In this document: one piece after another, positions 57,540-64,000 of the stretch | How positions within the stretch are numbered: the stretch's first letter is position 1 | Layout of the letters: the number at the start of each line of letters is the position of its first letter | NCBI GenBank assembly: GCA_003155135.1 | Contig: PMFN01000039.1 | Coordinates: 54,959 to 118,958, forward strand | Source: Acidimicrobiaceae bacterium | GTDB lineage: Bacteria > Actinomycetota > Acidimicrobiia > Acidimicrobiales > RAAP-2 | Reading direction: 5' to 3' | Length of the DNA stretch: 64,000 bases | Notes under the pieces: generated by a model | What the model was told of the DNA's origin: nothing | Database searches by the model: none | Seen by the model: only the letters and a program-made list of their open reading frames with translations | Made by a program: the position numbers and the translations under genes

Positions 57540-57931
57540 CATTTTTCTGACGGCTCTGAACTGGGCTTTTGTAAGAAGCCCCAGTTGAGAGCGATGCGGT
57601 TTGAGTTGACCCCCACAGGCCTTGTGCGCCTATCGTGTCGCCAGTCCCAATCGCCCCAAAGGAGCGCCGAGGTTCGACCGAACCGGATGGCTCTGAGGGG
57701 GGGATGATGAGAGGCGGAGGGTGGCCCGGGCGGTCGAGTAGAGAACGTCGCATCATCGGCAGAGGAGACATGCCGACGAGTGCGATGGTGCCAAAGACGC
57801 CCGGGCCTAGCCGCCTCTTCTAACCAATGCGAGTCGCCGACTTCCTCGGCGACGGCGGGAGCGGGTGTGCGTGGGATGGCGCGCCGACCGTCTATGCTCC
57901 CGCGGCAAATCCCCTCCCCCGGAAGGCGGCC
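57540..57931. other. Intergenic region between ThyX-like and DUF4193 genes
   Basis: Contains the hairpin at 57559-57586 right after the ThyX-like stop and, further on, TTGACC and TATCGT hexamers near 57612 and 57637 with a 19-nt gap, a weak promoter guess for the DUF4193 gene. No gene is visible. Confidence 0.4.
57559..57586 (+). terminator. Terminator-like hairpin after the ThyX-like gene
   Basis: AACTGGGCTT (57559-57568) pairs with AAGCCCCAGTT (57576-57586) with one bulged C, 20 nt after the stop. No T-run follows, so it may be a stability or factor-dependent end. Confidence 0.4.
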
Positions 57932-58417
57932 ATGGCAGACGACCTGGACGACGTTGCAGGACCCGACGAACTCGAAGACCTTGACGATGACGTCGCTGAC
58001 GTCGACGCTGACGACCCCGAAGACCTTGTCGATGACATCGAAGTCGACGACGACATCGACGTCGACGACCCCCTCGAAGAGGTCGCTGGCGATGTCATCG
58101 AGGTACCCGTCGCCGTCCCCGCCGCTGCCGCTGCCACTGCCGCTGCCGCGGCCACCGAAGAGGCCGACGAGGAGGAAGAAGACGAGCCCGAGGACGAAGA
58201 CGTCGAGGCCAGCCTGGACGTCATCCTGAAAGAGCGCCTCGTCGTCGAGGACGAACCCGAAGACGACGACGTTGTCGACACCGACGACCGTTCCGAGATC
58301 TCCGAGCGAGTGCTCCCCAAGCAGCCCGACGAGTTCGTCTGCCGGTCCTGCTTCTTGGTCAAGCACCCGAGCCAGCTAGCCGACAAGAAGAAGATGCTCT
58401 GTCGCGACTGTGTCTGA
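57932..58417 (+). CDS. DUF4193-type acidic protein with C-terminal Cys motif
   Basis: 161 residues from ATG 57932 (GGAAGG upstream). A very acidic, low-complexity N-terminus (Asp/Glu repeats, then an Ala run) leads to the conserved C-terminus LDVILKERLVV ... DEFVCRSCFLVKHPSQLADKKKMLCRDCV, with two C-x2-C pairs that likely bind zinc. This end is typical of actinobacterial DUF4193. Role unknown. It overlaps the next gene by 8 nt. Confidence 0.85.
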   Translation: MADDLDDVAGPDELEDLDDDVADVDADDPEDLVDDIEVDDDIDVDDPLEEVAGDVIEVPVAVPAAAAATAAAAATEEADEEEEDEPEDEDVEASLDVILKERLVVEDEPEDDDVVDTDDRSEISERVLPKQPDEFVCRSCFLVKHPSQLADKKKMLCRDCV

Positions 58418-59336
58418 CGAACCCACAGCCGACGAGCACCCCCACCACGCACCGCAGGGAAGCGGGACGGCTGCGCGCCGATCGATCCCTGCCACCCGCG
58501 GCGCCCTGTCCGAGCCGGTGGTCCCCGACCCGACGGCACCGGGCGCGGCCCCCAACACCGAGCGCGTCGCCACGTCGGGCGCGTCGCAGCCGGCACCTGA
58601 CCCCCACGCCGACGACAAGCACCTCGCGGAGCTGACCCTCGACGTGTTGGTCTACGCGCCGACCGGCCTCTTGCTGATGGCGGTCGAGGAGTTCCCCGAA
58701 CTGGCCGCCAAGGGTCGCCAGAAGATCAACCGCCAACTCAACAATGCGAAGTTCATCGGCAAGATGGCCGTCACCGTCGGGGGCCGAGAGCTGCGCCAGC
58801 GCGTCGAGGGACTCACCTCGAGCGCTCCCACGACGCCGCCGGGCGCCACGGATCCCGGGCCGCGCTCCACCACGCCGGGCGCTCGTCCCCCCGCCACCTC
58901 CCGGACCACCACGCCACCGGTCCACACGCCGGCCGCGGCGACGACGGACCCACCTCCTCCGAGCGCTCCCTCAGCGGTTCGTCCCGCCACCGAACGCACC
59001 GCCGGCCCGGTGGCGGGCACACCGGGCACACCGGGCGAGCCAGAGGCCCCCAGAGACCTCAGAGATGCCCCCCGCCCCATCGCACCCCGCCCCGTGCGCC
59101 CGGCTGCCGCCACGGCCTCTTCGGCCAGCGGTGAGCGCCCGCGCGTGGACCTGGCCATACCCGGCTACGACACCCTTTCGGCGTCCCAGGTCGTGCGTCG
59201 GCTCGACAGCCTGGGTCGTGACGAGCTGTTGGCCGTCGAGCGCTACGAGACGGGCTCGAGGCACCGCCGGACGATCTTGCACCGGGTTGCCCAGCTGCTC
59301 GGCGAGGAGGAGGCTCCCGGCTCGCCGGGGGGCTGA
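58410..59336 (+). CDS. Hypothetical protein with disordered Pro/Thr-rich middle
   Basis: 308 residues from GTG 58410, overlapping the DUF4193 stop. Order: disordered N-terminus; a helical segment (about 75-130, DVLVYAPTGLLLMAVEEFPELAAKGRQKINRQLNNAKFIG style, read in pieces); a Pro/Thr/Ala-rich linker; and a C-terminal helical module (IPGYDTLSASQVVRRLDSL then ELLAVERYETGSRHRRTILH). The last module looks like a small conserved helical domain of actinobacteria. Function unknown. Confidence 0.65.
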   Translation: MSDEPTADEHPHHAPQGSGTAARRSIPATRGALSEPVVPDPTAPGAAPNTERVATSGASQPAPDPHADDKHLAELTLDVLVYAPTGLLLMAVEEFPELAAKGRQKINRQLNNAKFIGKMAVTVGGRELRQRVEGLTSSAPTTPPGATDPGPRSTTPGARPPATSRTTTPPVHTPAAATTDPPPPSAPSAVRPATERTAGPVAGTPGTPGEPEAPRDLRDAPRPIAPRPVRPAAATASSASGERPRVDLAIPGYDTLSASQVVRRLDSLGRDELLAVERYETGSRHRRTILHRVAQLLGEEEAPGSPGG

Positions 59337-59344
59337 GAGCCCAG

Positions 59345-59824
59345 ATGGAACACGTCCGCAGGGCCGAGGCTGCCGACGCCGCCACAGTGGGCTCGCTGCT
59401 CACACGTGCAGGCGAGGAGCAGGCCGAGGCCCGTGGCGCGCGACTCCTCGCCCGGCTCGGCGACGCGACCACCGACGAGATCGCCGAGCCAGCGGGCATC
59501 GATGCCAGCTGGATGGGGGAGCGGGACGACCGGATCGTCCTGTGCGGTGAGTTCGACGGCGTCGTCGTCGGCGTGGCCGCCGGCCAGGTGCTCCAATCGC
59601 AGGGAGGCGCGCTCGGCCGGGTGCTCGGCTGCTACGTGGAGCCCGACGCGCGCTGCGTAGGGGTGGGCTCGGCGCTCCTCGAGGGGCTCATGGCCTTTTT
59701 CACCGAGCACCGCTGCGGCGACGTGGACGCAACAGCGCTGCCGGGGGACCGTGCGACGAAGCAGCTGCTCGAGGCAGCGGGCTTCAAGGCGCGCTTAGTG
59801 GTCCTGCACCGCTCGCTTCGCTGA
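59345..59824 (+). CDS. GNAT family N-acetyltransferase
   Basis: 159 residues. HVRRAEAADAATVGSLL at the start, the V/I-x-x-x-x-R-x-x-G-V-G-S-A-L-L acetyl-CoA pyrophosphate loop in YVEPDARCVGVGSALLEGLM, and the final beta strand ATKQLLEAAGFKARLVVLHR. Acceptor unknown. Its last 41 nt overlap the 3' end of the opposite-strand gene. Confidence 0.85.
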   Translation: MEHVRRAEAADAATVGSLLTRAGEEQAEARGARLLARLGDATTDEIAEPAGIDASWMGERDDRIVLCGEFDGVVVGVAAGQVLQSQGGALGRVLGCYVEPDARCVGVGSALLEGLMAFFTEHRCGDVDATALPGDRATKQLLEAAGFKARLVVLHRSLR

Positions 59825-61157
59825 GGGGCGGACGCCGGGTCGTCATGCGCCTCGGCGGGGGAGGCGGGATCCGCAACCCGAGGAGCTTGGCCAGCTGGGG
59901 CACGAGGCCGGCCGCATTGCGAGCGGCGGCCTGCACAGCCGGGTCCGACGGAATGCCTGAGGGGTGGACCGTCCGGCGCACCGGTGATTCGACCACGGCC
60001 TCGAGGAGCGAGAGCCACTGTTCGGGCGGGGTCTCGGCGGACATGGCGGCTCCGGCCGACTCGGCCAAACGCACCGCCAGCTCGGCCGGGCACCGCGTGG
60101 CGGGCTCGGGCGGGCGGGCGACGGCGCGCAGCGCGTCGGCGACACGGTGCTCGTCGAGGGCGTTCGTGATGCGGGCCACCCACTCGTCGCGCAATGCGTT
60201 CACCCGCGAGTCGAGGGACTCCTGCAGCGTCTTGGCGAGGGCACGGCCCTCCTCGTCGAGGCTGACGGTGCGCGACGCGGCCACCACGGCGCGCAGCTCG
60301 CGCAGGCGCAGTTCGCGTCCGGCCTGCTGGGCCGACATCGCACGGTCCTTCCACGTGGCGAGCGTCACCACCGGTAAGAGCTCCTCGGCCATGGCCATGA
60401 TGGGCTCGGCCGAGGCGGGCTGCTGGCCCTCGGACCTGGCGCGCGCGTTCTGCTCGTCGATCGCCTGGCGCACGGCCGGAATCCCGCCGCGGACGAGCTG
60501 CTCGGCGATGGGGAGCTGCTCGGGCCGCAGTGCCGCCAGCGCGGCATTGCGGTGCGCGGTCGACACCGCCGGGCGACGGTCGCGGCGCCCTGCCTCGCGC
60601 TCATCGCGACCGCGTCCAGAACCCTCGCGCTCGGGGCCCGAGCGGCCGCTGCGCTCGCCGGGGGACCCCTCGGCACCGCTCCGGCGTCCAGCGGTGCTGC
60701 GACCCGGCCCGGGGCGCCCTGCGACCCGGCGCTCTGCGCCCTCGCCGCCCGGCTCGCCCGAGCTGCGGGGTCCGTCTCGGCGCGGCGCGCCGGCCCGTCC
60801 TCTGCCACGGGAGCGATCGTCACCACGACCCGGACGGTCGTCGCCGTCGCGACGGCGCTTGCTGCCCGGTGCGAGCGTCACCGAGACGTCGGGCGTGGAC
60901 TTGACGGTGCCGACCACCTCGATACGCTGCGCCTCGGCGTCGTCGGTCCTCGGCGCCTTCGGCGGGAGGACGCTGATGACCTCGATGCCCTCGATGCCCA
61001 CCTCGATCTCGGCGCGCACCACGCCACCCACGTCGACGCCGCCGGGGACGAGCGATGCGTCAACGACACCCTTTGGCTGGCGCGCGCCAGCCGCCCTCCA
61101 GGTGAAATTCCCATCGGGGGCGCGACTGGTCAGTTCGATATCAATTCGCCGAGACAT
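59784..61157 (-). CDS. Hypothetical RG-rich protein with helical C-terminal domain
   Basis: 457 residues. N-terminal beta domain of about 95 residues (MSRRIDIELTSRAPDGNFTW ... GIEGIEVISVLPPKAP), then a strongly basic Arg/Gly/Ser-rich disordered linker (about 100-195), and a long helical region (LRPEQLPIAEQLVRGGIPAV ... WLSLLEAVVES) with a basic tail. RG-rich linkers often bind RNA. No known family and no catalytic motif. A -10-like TAGCGT lies 9 nt before the start. Confidence 0.7.
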   Translation of the reverse strand: MSRRIDIELTSRAPDGNFTWRAAGARQPKGVVDASLVPGGVDVGGVVRAEIEVGIEGIEVISVLPPKAPRTDDAEAQRIEVVGTVKSTPDVSVTLAPGSKRRRDGDDRPGRGDDRSRGRGRAGAPRRDGPRSSGEPGGEGAERRVAGRPGPGRSTAGRRSGAEGSPGERSGRSGPEREGSGRGRDEREAGRRDRRPAVSTAHRNAALAALRPEQLPIAEQLVRGGIPAVRQAIDEQNARARSEGQQPASAEPIMAMAEELLPVVTLATWKDRAMSAQQAGRELRLRELRAVVAASRTVSLDEEGRALAKTLQESLDSRVNALRDEWVARITNALDEHRVADALRAVARPPEPATRCPAELAVRLAESAGAAMSAETPPEQWLSLLEAVVESPVRRTVHPSGIPSDPAVQAAARNAAGLVPQLAKLLGLRIPPPPPRRMTTRRPPLSEASGAGPLSAP

Positions 61158-61367
61158 GCGGCGGTCACGCTACCGCGCCGAGAGCCGCGCCCGTGCCGCA
61201 ACCGGGTCCACGGGCCGCATGGGAGCACCAAGGGGGTGCCAACCAGCGGCGATGGACTCCCCGATGCATCGAAAGAATTGCTTTCTCCTACGATGAGGGC
61301 CTTCCGCTCCGGCGGCCCAGACCGCCCGGCGGGGCGCCTGACACGCGTCGCGATCCATGGAGGACCA

Positions 61368-63110
61368 ATGAGCGAGCACAGCGACCAGCCGGATCACGAG
61401 TCCGGCGGAACGCCCGAGGAATCCGCGCCGTCGGCCGCCGGGGACACTGCTGGGTCCCGGAGCGTGGGCGGCCCCGGCCCCGCCGAAACGGGCCGACTCG
61501 CGACACCCGACGGCCCACCAGCGAGCACCCCGGAGGATCCCACGTTGGGAAACCCCGTCCTCGACACGAGTAACGAGGCGACCCCGGCCACGTCACCGGT
61601 CGACACTCCGCTGCACGGCGTCGATGCGCCGTCTCCGGCACAGGACGCGACCCTGGGCACCGTCGCCCCGGGCTACGAGACCACGCTGGCCCCGAGCGCC
61701 ACACCGCCGTTCGGCACGCCGGCGGGGACGGCGGCCCCGGGCGGCGCCATCCCCCTCGGTCCTGCGAGCGGGGACACCGAGGCGGTGCCGTACACGCCCT
61801 ACAACTCGCCCTACTACGGCGGGCCCGGCCCGGGCGGCGCACCCGCCGCCCTCGTGGCGGGCGCCGACGCCGGCGCGGCCGGTGGCTACCCTCCCTACAA
61901 CCCCCCGAGCCCGTCGGCGCCCAAGGAGCGGCGAGGTCGCGGCTGGCTCGCTATCGCGGCGGTGGCCGCCCTCATCGGCGGTGCGGTCGGGGCCGGGGTG
62001 ACGGCCCTGTTCAACAACGGGTCGCCGACCTCGACGGTGATCCAGGAGAGCAACGCCTCGCCCGGCGCCGCCACCTTGAGCGGCAACGTCACCATCCCAT
62101 CCCTGGTGCAAAAGGTCCTCCCCGCCGTCGTCTCGATCGATGTGAAGTCCCAGGGCTCCGAGGACCAGGGCACCGGCATGATCATCTCCTCGGACGGCAT
62201 GGTCATCACCAACAACCACGTCATCGCCCTCGACGCCGGCGGCAGCGGCACCATCACGGTCACCGAGTCAGGGACGACGAAGGCCCAGGCCGCAACCCTC
62301 GTCGGCACCGACCCGGCCAACGACGTCGCCCTCTTGAACGTGACCGGCGCCTCGAACCTTCCGACCATCACGTTCGGCAACTCGAACAAGGCCCAGGTGG
62401 GTGACGCGGTGGTAGCCATCGGCAACGCCCTCGGGCTGGCGGCGGGCACCCCGACGGTGACCCAGGGCATCGTCTCGGCGCTCGGCCGCACCGTGACGGC
62501 GGGCGACTCGGCCTCGGCGAACACCGAAACGCTCACCAACCTGATCCAGACCGACGCGGCCATCAACCCTGGCAACTCGGGCGGCCCCCTCATCGACACC
62601 TCGGGCCAGGTCATCGGCATGAACACGGCGGTGGCCGGGTCGACCAGCGACGGCTCGAGTGCCCAGAACATCGGCTTCGCCATCCCGTCGGCCAAGATCG
62701 AATCGCTCCTGCCCGAGCTGGAAAAGGGCGGCGTGGCCGCGAACGGCGGCGGCTATCTCGGCGTCGAGATCACCACGCTCACTGCCCAGCTGCGCCAGCA
62801 ATACGGCTTCACCCCGACGTCGGGTGCGGTGATCCTGGCCGTGGTGAGCGGGAGCCCGGCCGACAAGGCGGGCCTCCAGCAGGGTGACGTGATCGTCGGC
62901 ATCGACTCGACCACCATTGCCTCGGCCGATGACGTGTCCAAGGTGGTGAGCGGCGACAAGGTGGGCCAGCAGGTGAGCGTCACCTACTACCAGGGGGCCG
63001 AGAAGAAGACCGCGCAGGTCACCCTCGGGTCCCAGGCCGAGGCCCAGCAGCAGCAGAGCAGCTCCGGCTCGAGCGGGTCTTCACCGCTCTCGCCCATCCC
63101 GGGGTTCTGA
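61368..63110 (+). CDS. HtrA/DegP-type membrane serine protease with PDZ
   Basis: 580 residues from ATG 61368 (GGAGGACC upstream). A disordered Pro/Ala/Thr cytoplasmic region of about 190 residues, one membrane helix (GWLAIAAVAALIGGAVGAGVTALF), then a trypsin-like domain with His284 (MVITNNHVIAL), Asp319 (PANDVALLNV) and Ser404 (NPGNSGGPL), then a PDZ domain (GYLGVEITTLTAQL, AVVSGSPADKAGLQQGDVIVGI) and a Gln/Ser tail. Quality-control protease facing outside. Confidence 0.95.
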   Translation: MSEHSDQPDHESGGTPEESAPSAAGDTAGSRSVGGPGPAETGRLATPDGPPASTPEDPTLGNPVLDTSNEATPATSPVDTPLHGVDAPSPAQDATLGTVAPGYETTLAPSATPPFGTPAGTAAPGGAIPLGPASGDTEAVPYTPYNSPYYGGPGPGGAPAALVAGADAGAAGGYPPYNPPSPSAPKERRGRGWLAIAAVAALIGGAVGAGVTALFNNGSPTSTVIQESNASPGAATLSGNVTIPSLVQKVLPAVVSIDVKSQGSEDQGTGMIISSDGMVITNNHVIALDAGGSGTITVTESGTTKAQAATLVGTDPANDVALLNVTGASNLPTITFGNSNKAQVGDAVVAIGNALGLAAGTPTVTQGIVSALGRTVTAGDSASANTETLTNLIQTDAAINPGNSGGPLIDTSGQVIGMNTAVAGSTSDGSSAQNIGFAIPSAKIESLLPELEKGGVAANGGGYLGVEITTLTAQLRQQYGFTPTSGAVILAVVSGSPADKAGLQQGDVIVGIDSTTIASADDVSKVVSGDKVGQQVSVTYYQGAEKKTAQVTLGSQAEAQQQQSSSGSSGSSPLSPIPGF

Positions 63111-63116
63111 GCGGGC

Positions 63117-63611
63117 TCAGACCTCGTCGAGGAAGCGCTGGCGGCACTCCGCCAGCTCCTGCAACGCGGCGTCGCGCCCGGCGTAACCACCGACCTCGCT
63201 CATCTTGCCGGGCTCGAGGTCCTTGTAGATGCTGAAGAAGTGGCTGATCTCTTCGAGGTAGTGGATCGGGAGGTCGTCGAGCTCGCTCGTCTGGTCCCAT
63301 TTGGGGTCCTGCTGCAGCACGGTGATCAGCTTGGCGTCGGGGCCCTTCTCGTCGGTCATCCAGAACACACCCAGCACGCGGACGCTCACCAGGCAACCGG
63401 GGAAGGTGGAGTCCTCCAAGATCACCAGCGCATCGAGCGGGTCACCGTCGAGGGCCAACGTGTCGGGGACGAAACCGTAGTCGGCGGGATAGCGCGTAGC
63501 GGTGAAGAGCCGCCGGTCGAGTCGGATCACGTGGCGCTCGTGGTCGTACTCGTACTTGTTCCGACTCCCGGCGGGAATCTCGACGATGACATCTACTGCG
63601 TCGTCCGTCAT
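63117..63611 (-). CDS. ppa: Inorganic pyrophosphatase
   Basis: 164 residues. VIVEIPAGSRNKYEYD at the start, RYPADYGFVPDTLALDGDPLDALVI with the metal-binding D-x-D-P-x-D signature, DAKLITVLQQDP and HFFSIYKDLEPGK: family I soluble enzyme of normal length. Convergent with the HtrA-type gene, 6 nt apart. Confidence 0.97.
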   Translation of the reverse strand: MTDDAVDVIVEIPAGSRNKYEYDHERHVIRLDRRLFTATRYPADYGFVPDTLALDGDPLDALVILEDSTFPGCLVSVRVLGVFWMTDEKGPDAKLITVLQQDPKWDQTSELDDLPIHYLEEISHFFSIYKDLEPGKMSEVGGYAGRDAALQELAECRQRFLDEV

Positions 63612-63678
63612 GGGGTGCCTTTCTCGTTCCTGGCACTACCCTGCCACGCGGGCAGCTCGGGACGCGGCATCGAGGGTC

Positions 63679-64000
63679 TCAGCGGTGCCCCGGATGGGCG
63701 CCGCGGAGCACGGGAGCGTCGAGGGGGCAACTGTGCGGCACGAGCCCTGCTGGCGGCGGGCCCGACGCTGCGAGCGTCGGGTTGGTGATGCCCACCAGGG
63801 CGACGAGCGCGCCCGCCGCGCACATCCCCGCCCCGATGAGCACCGAGGTGTGAAAGCCAGAGGAGAACTCCTCGGGGACCCGATAGGCGGTCCCGGTCAG
63901 CCCCGAGAGCGCCGGGAGTACGGCCACGGCCAGCAGCGACGCGAGGCGTGCGACCGCATTGTTCACGCCCGAGGCGGTGCCGGCGAACTGGTCGTCGAGC
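63679..64000 (-). CDS. MFS transporter (DHA2-like), C-terminal fragment
   Basis: The visible 107 codons end with two membrane helices (LASLLAVAVLPALSGLTGTAY and VLIGAGMCAAGALVALVGI) preceded by AGTASGVNNAVARLA, the motif in the last helices of drug/H+ antiporters of the 14-helix family. The start lies beyond the right edge. A Pro/Gly-rich tail of about 30 residues follows the last helix. Confidence 0.85.
   Translation of the reverse strand, partial: LDDQFAGTASGVNNAVARLASLLAVAVLPALSGLTGTAYRVPEEFSSGFHTSVLIGAGMCAAGALVALVGITNPTLAASGPPPAGLVPHSCPLDAPVLRGAHPGHR

Noticed and set aside
57464-58366. Minus-strand frame rich in Val/Asp opposite DUF4193
   Set aside because: Mirror of the Asp/Glu-rich repeat of the real gene.

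Overview
The window is a high-GC actinobacterial chromosome segment. It carries a complete Pup-proteasome locus, a fused FO synthase (FbiC) for cofactor F420, an SCO6745-family gene, DUF4193 and DUF2510 proteins, and many GTG starts. A tandem ThyX-like protein next to the proteasome genes, together with the absence of pafBC, fits Acidimicrobiia better than mycobacteria or Streptomyces. That placement is inference, since there is no rRNA here.

Layout. Bases 1-107 are the start of an ABC-transporter ATPase that runs off the left edge. Bases 108 to about 4700 are an accessory-looking stretch with locally lower GC: a decayed GH5 (endoglycoceramidase-like) gene, an unknown acidic protein, a winged-helix regulator, and a DUF3494 ice-binding-type surface protein with its adjacent sortase. 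Bases 4700-16700 hold envelope and secreted proteins, a UbiB/ABC1 kinase, a PIG-L deacetylase, a phosphoesterase, a patatin and the thiO-thiS pair. Bases 16900-23040 are gltBD. Bases 23080-34050 are mixed small operons: CsbD, cyclase, SCO6745, a TnpB remnant, a channel-like protein, NlpC/P60, an acyl-CoA ligase, DUF427, VOC and a methyltransferase.

Bases 34132-43058 on the minus strand read tkt, tal, zwf, pgl, fbiC, LOG. The last four overlap by 4 nt at each junction. This ties the pentose-phosphate pathway to F420 synthesis. Bases 43134-57539 on the plus strand hold a thioesterase, three small membrane or helical proteins, trmI, mpa, dop-pup-prcB-prcA, pafA, tatA-tatC-helY and a ThyX-like gene, with a ferredoxin on the opposite strand. 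Mpa, Dop, Pup, PrcBA and PafA together make a full pupylation, depupylation and degradation system. Bases 57932-64000 hold DUF4193, an unknown, a GNAT, an unknown RG-rich protein, an HtrA-like protease, inorganic pyrophosphatase and a partial MFS transporter.

A recurring signal is a TAnnnT hexamer placed 6-8 nt before the start codon of about a dozen genes (including dop, pafA, tkt and thiO). It indicates widespread leaderless transcription and fixes several start codons. I saw no tRNA, rRNA, CRISPR array or complete insertion sequence. I did not find an obviously new multi-gene system. The most unusual items are the channel-like protein with a non-canonical filter, the tandem ThyX-like protein, a sortase with no arginine after its cysteine, the internally deleted TnpB, and the F420/pentose-phosphate operon.
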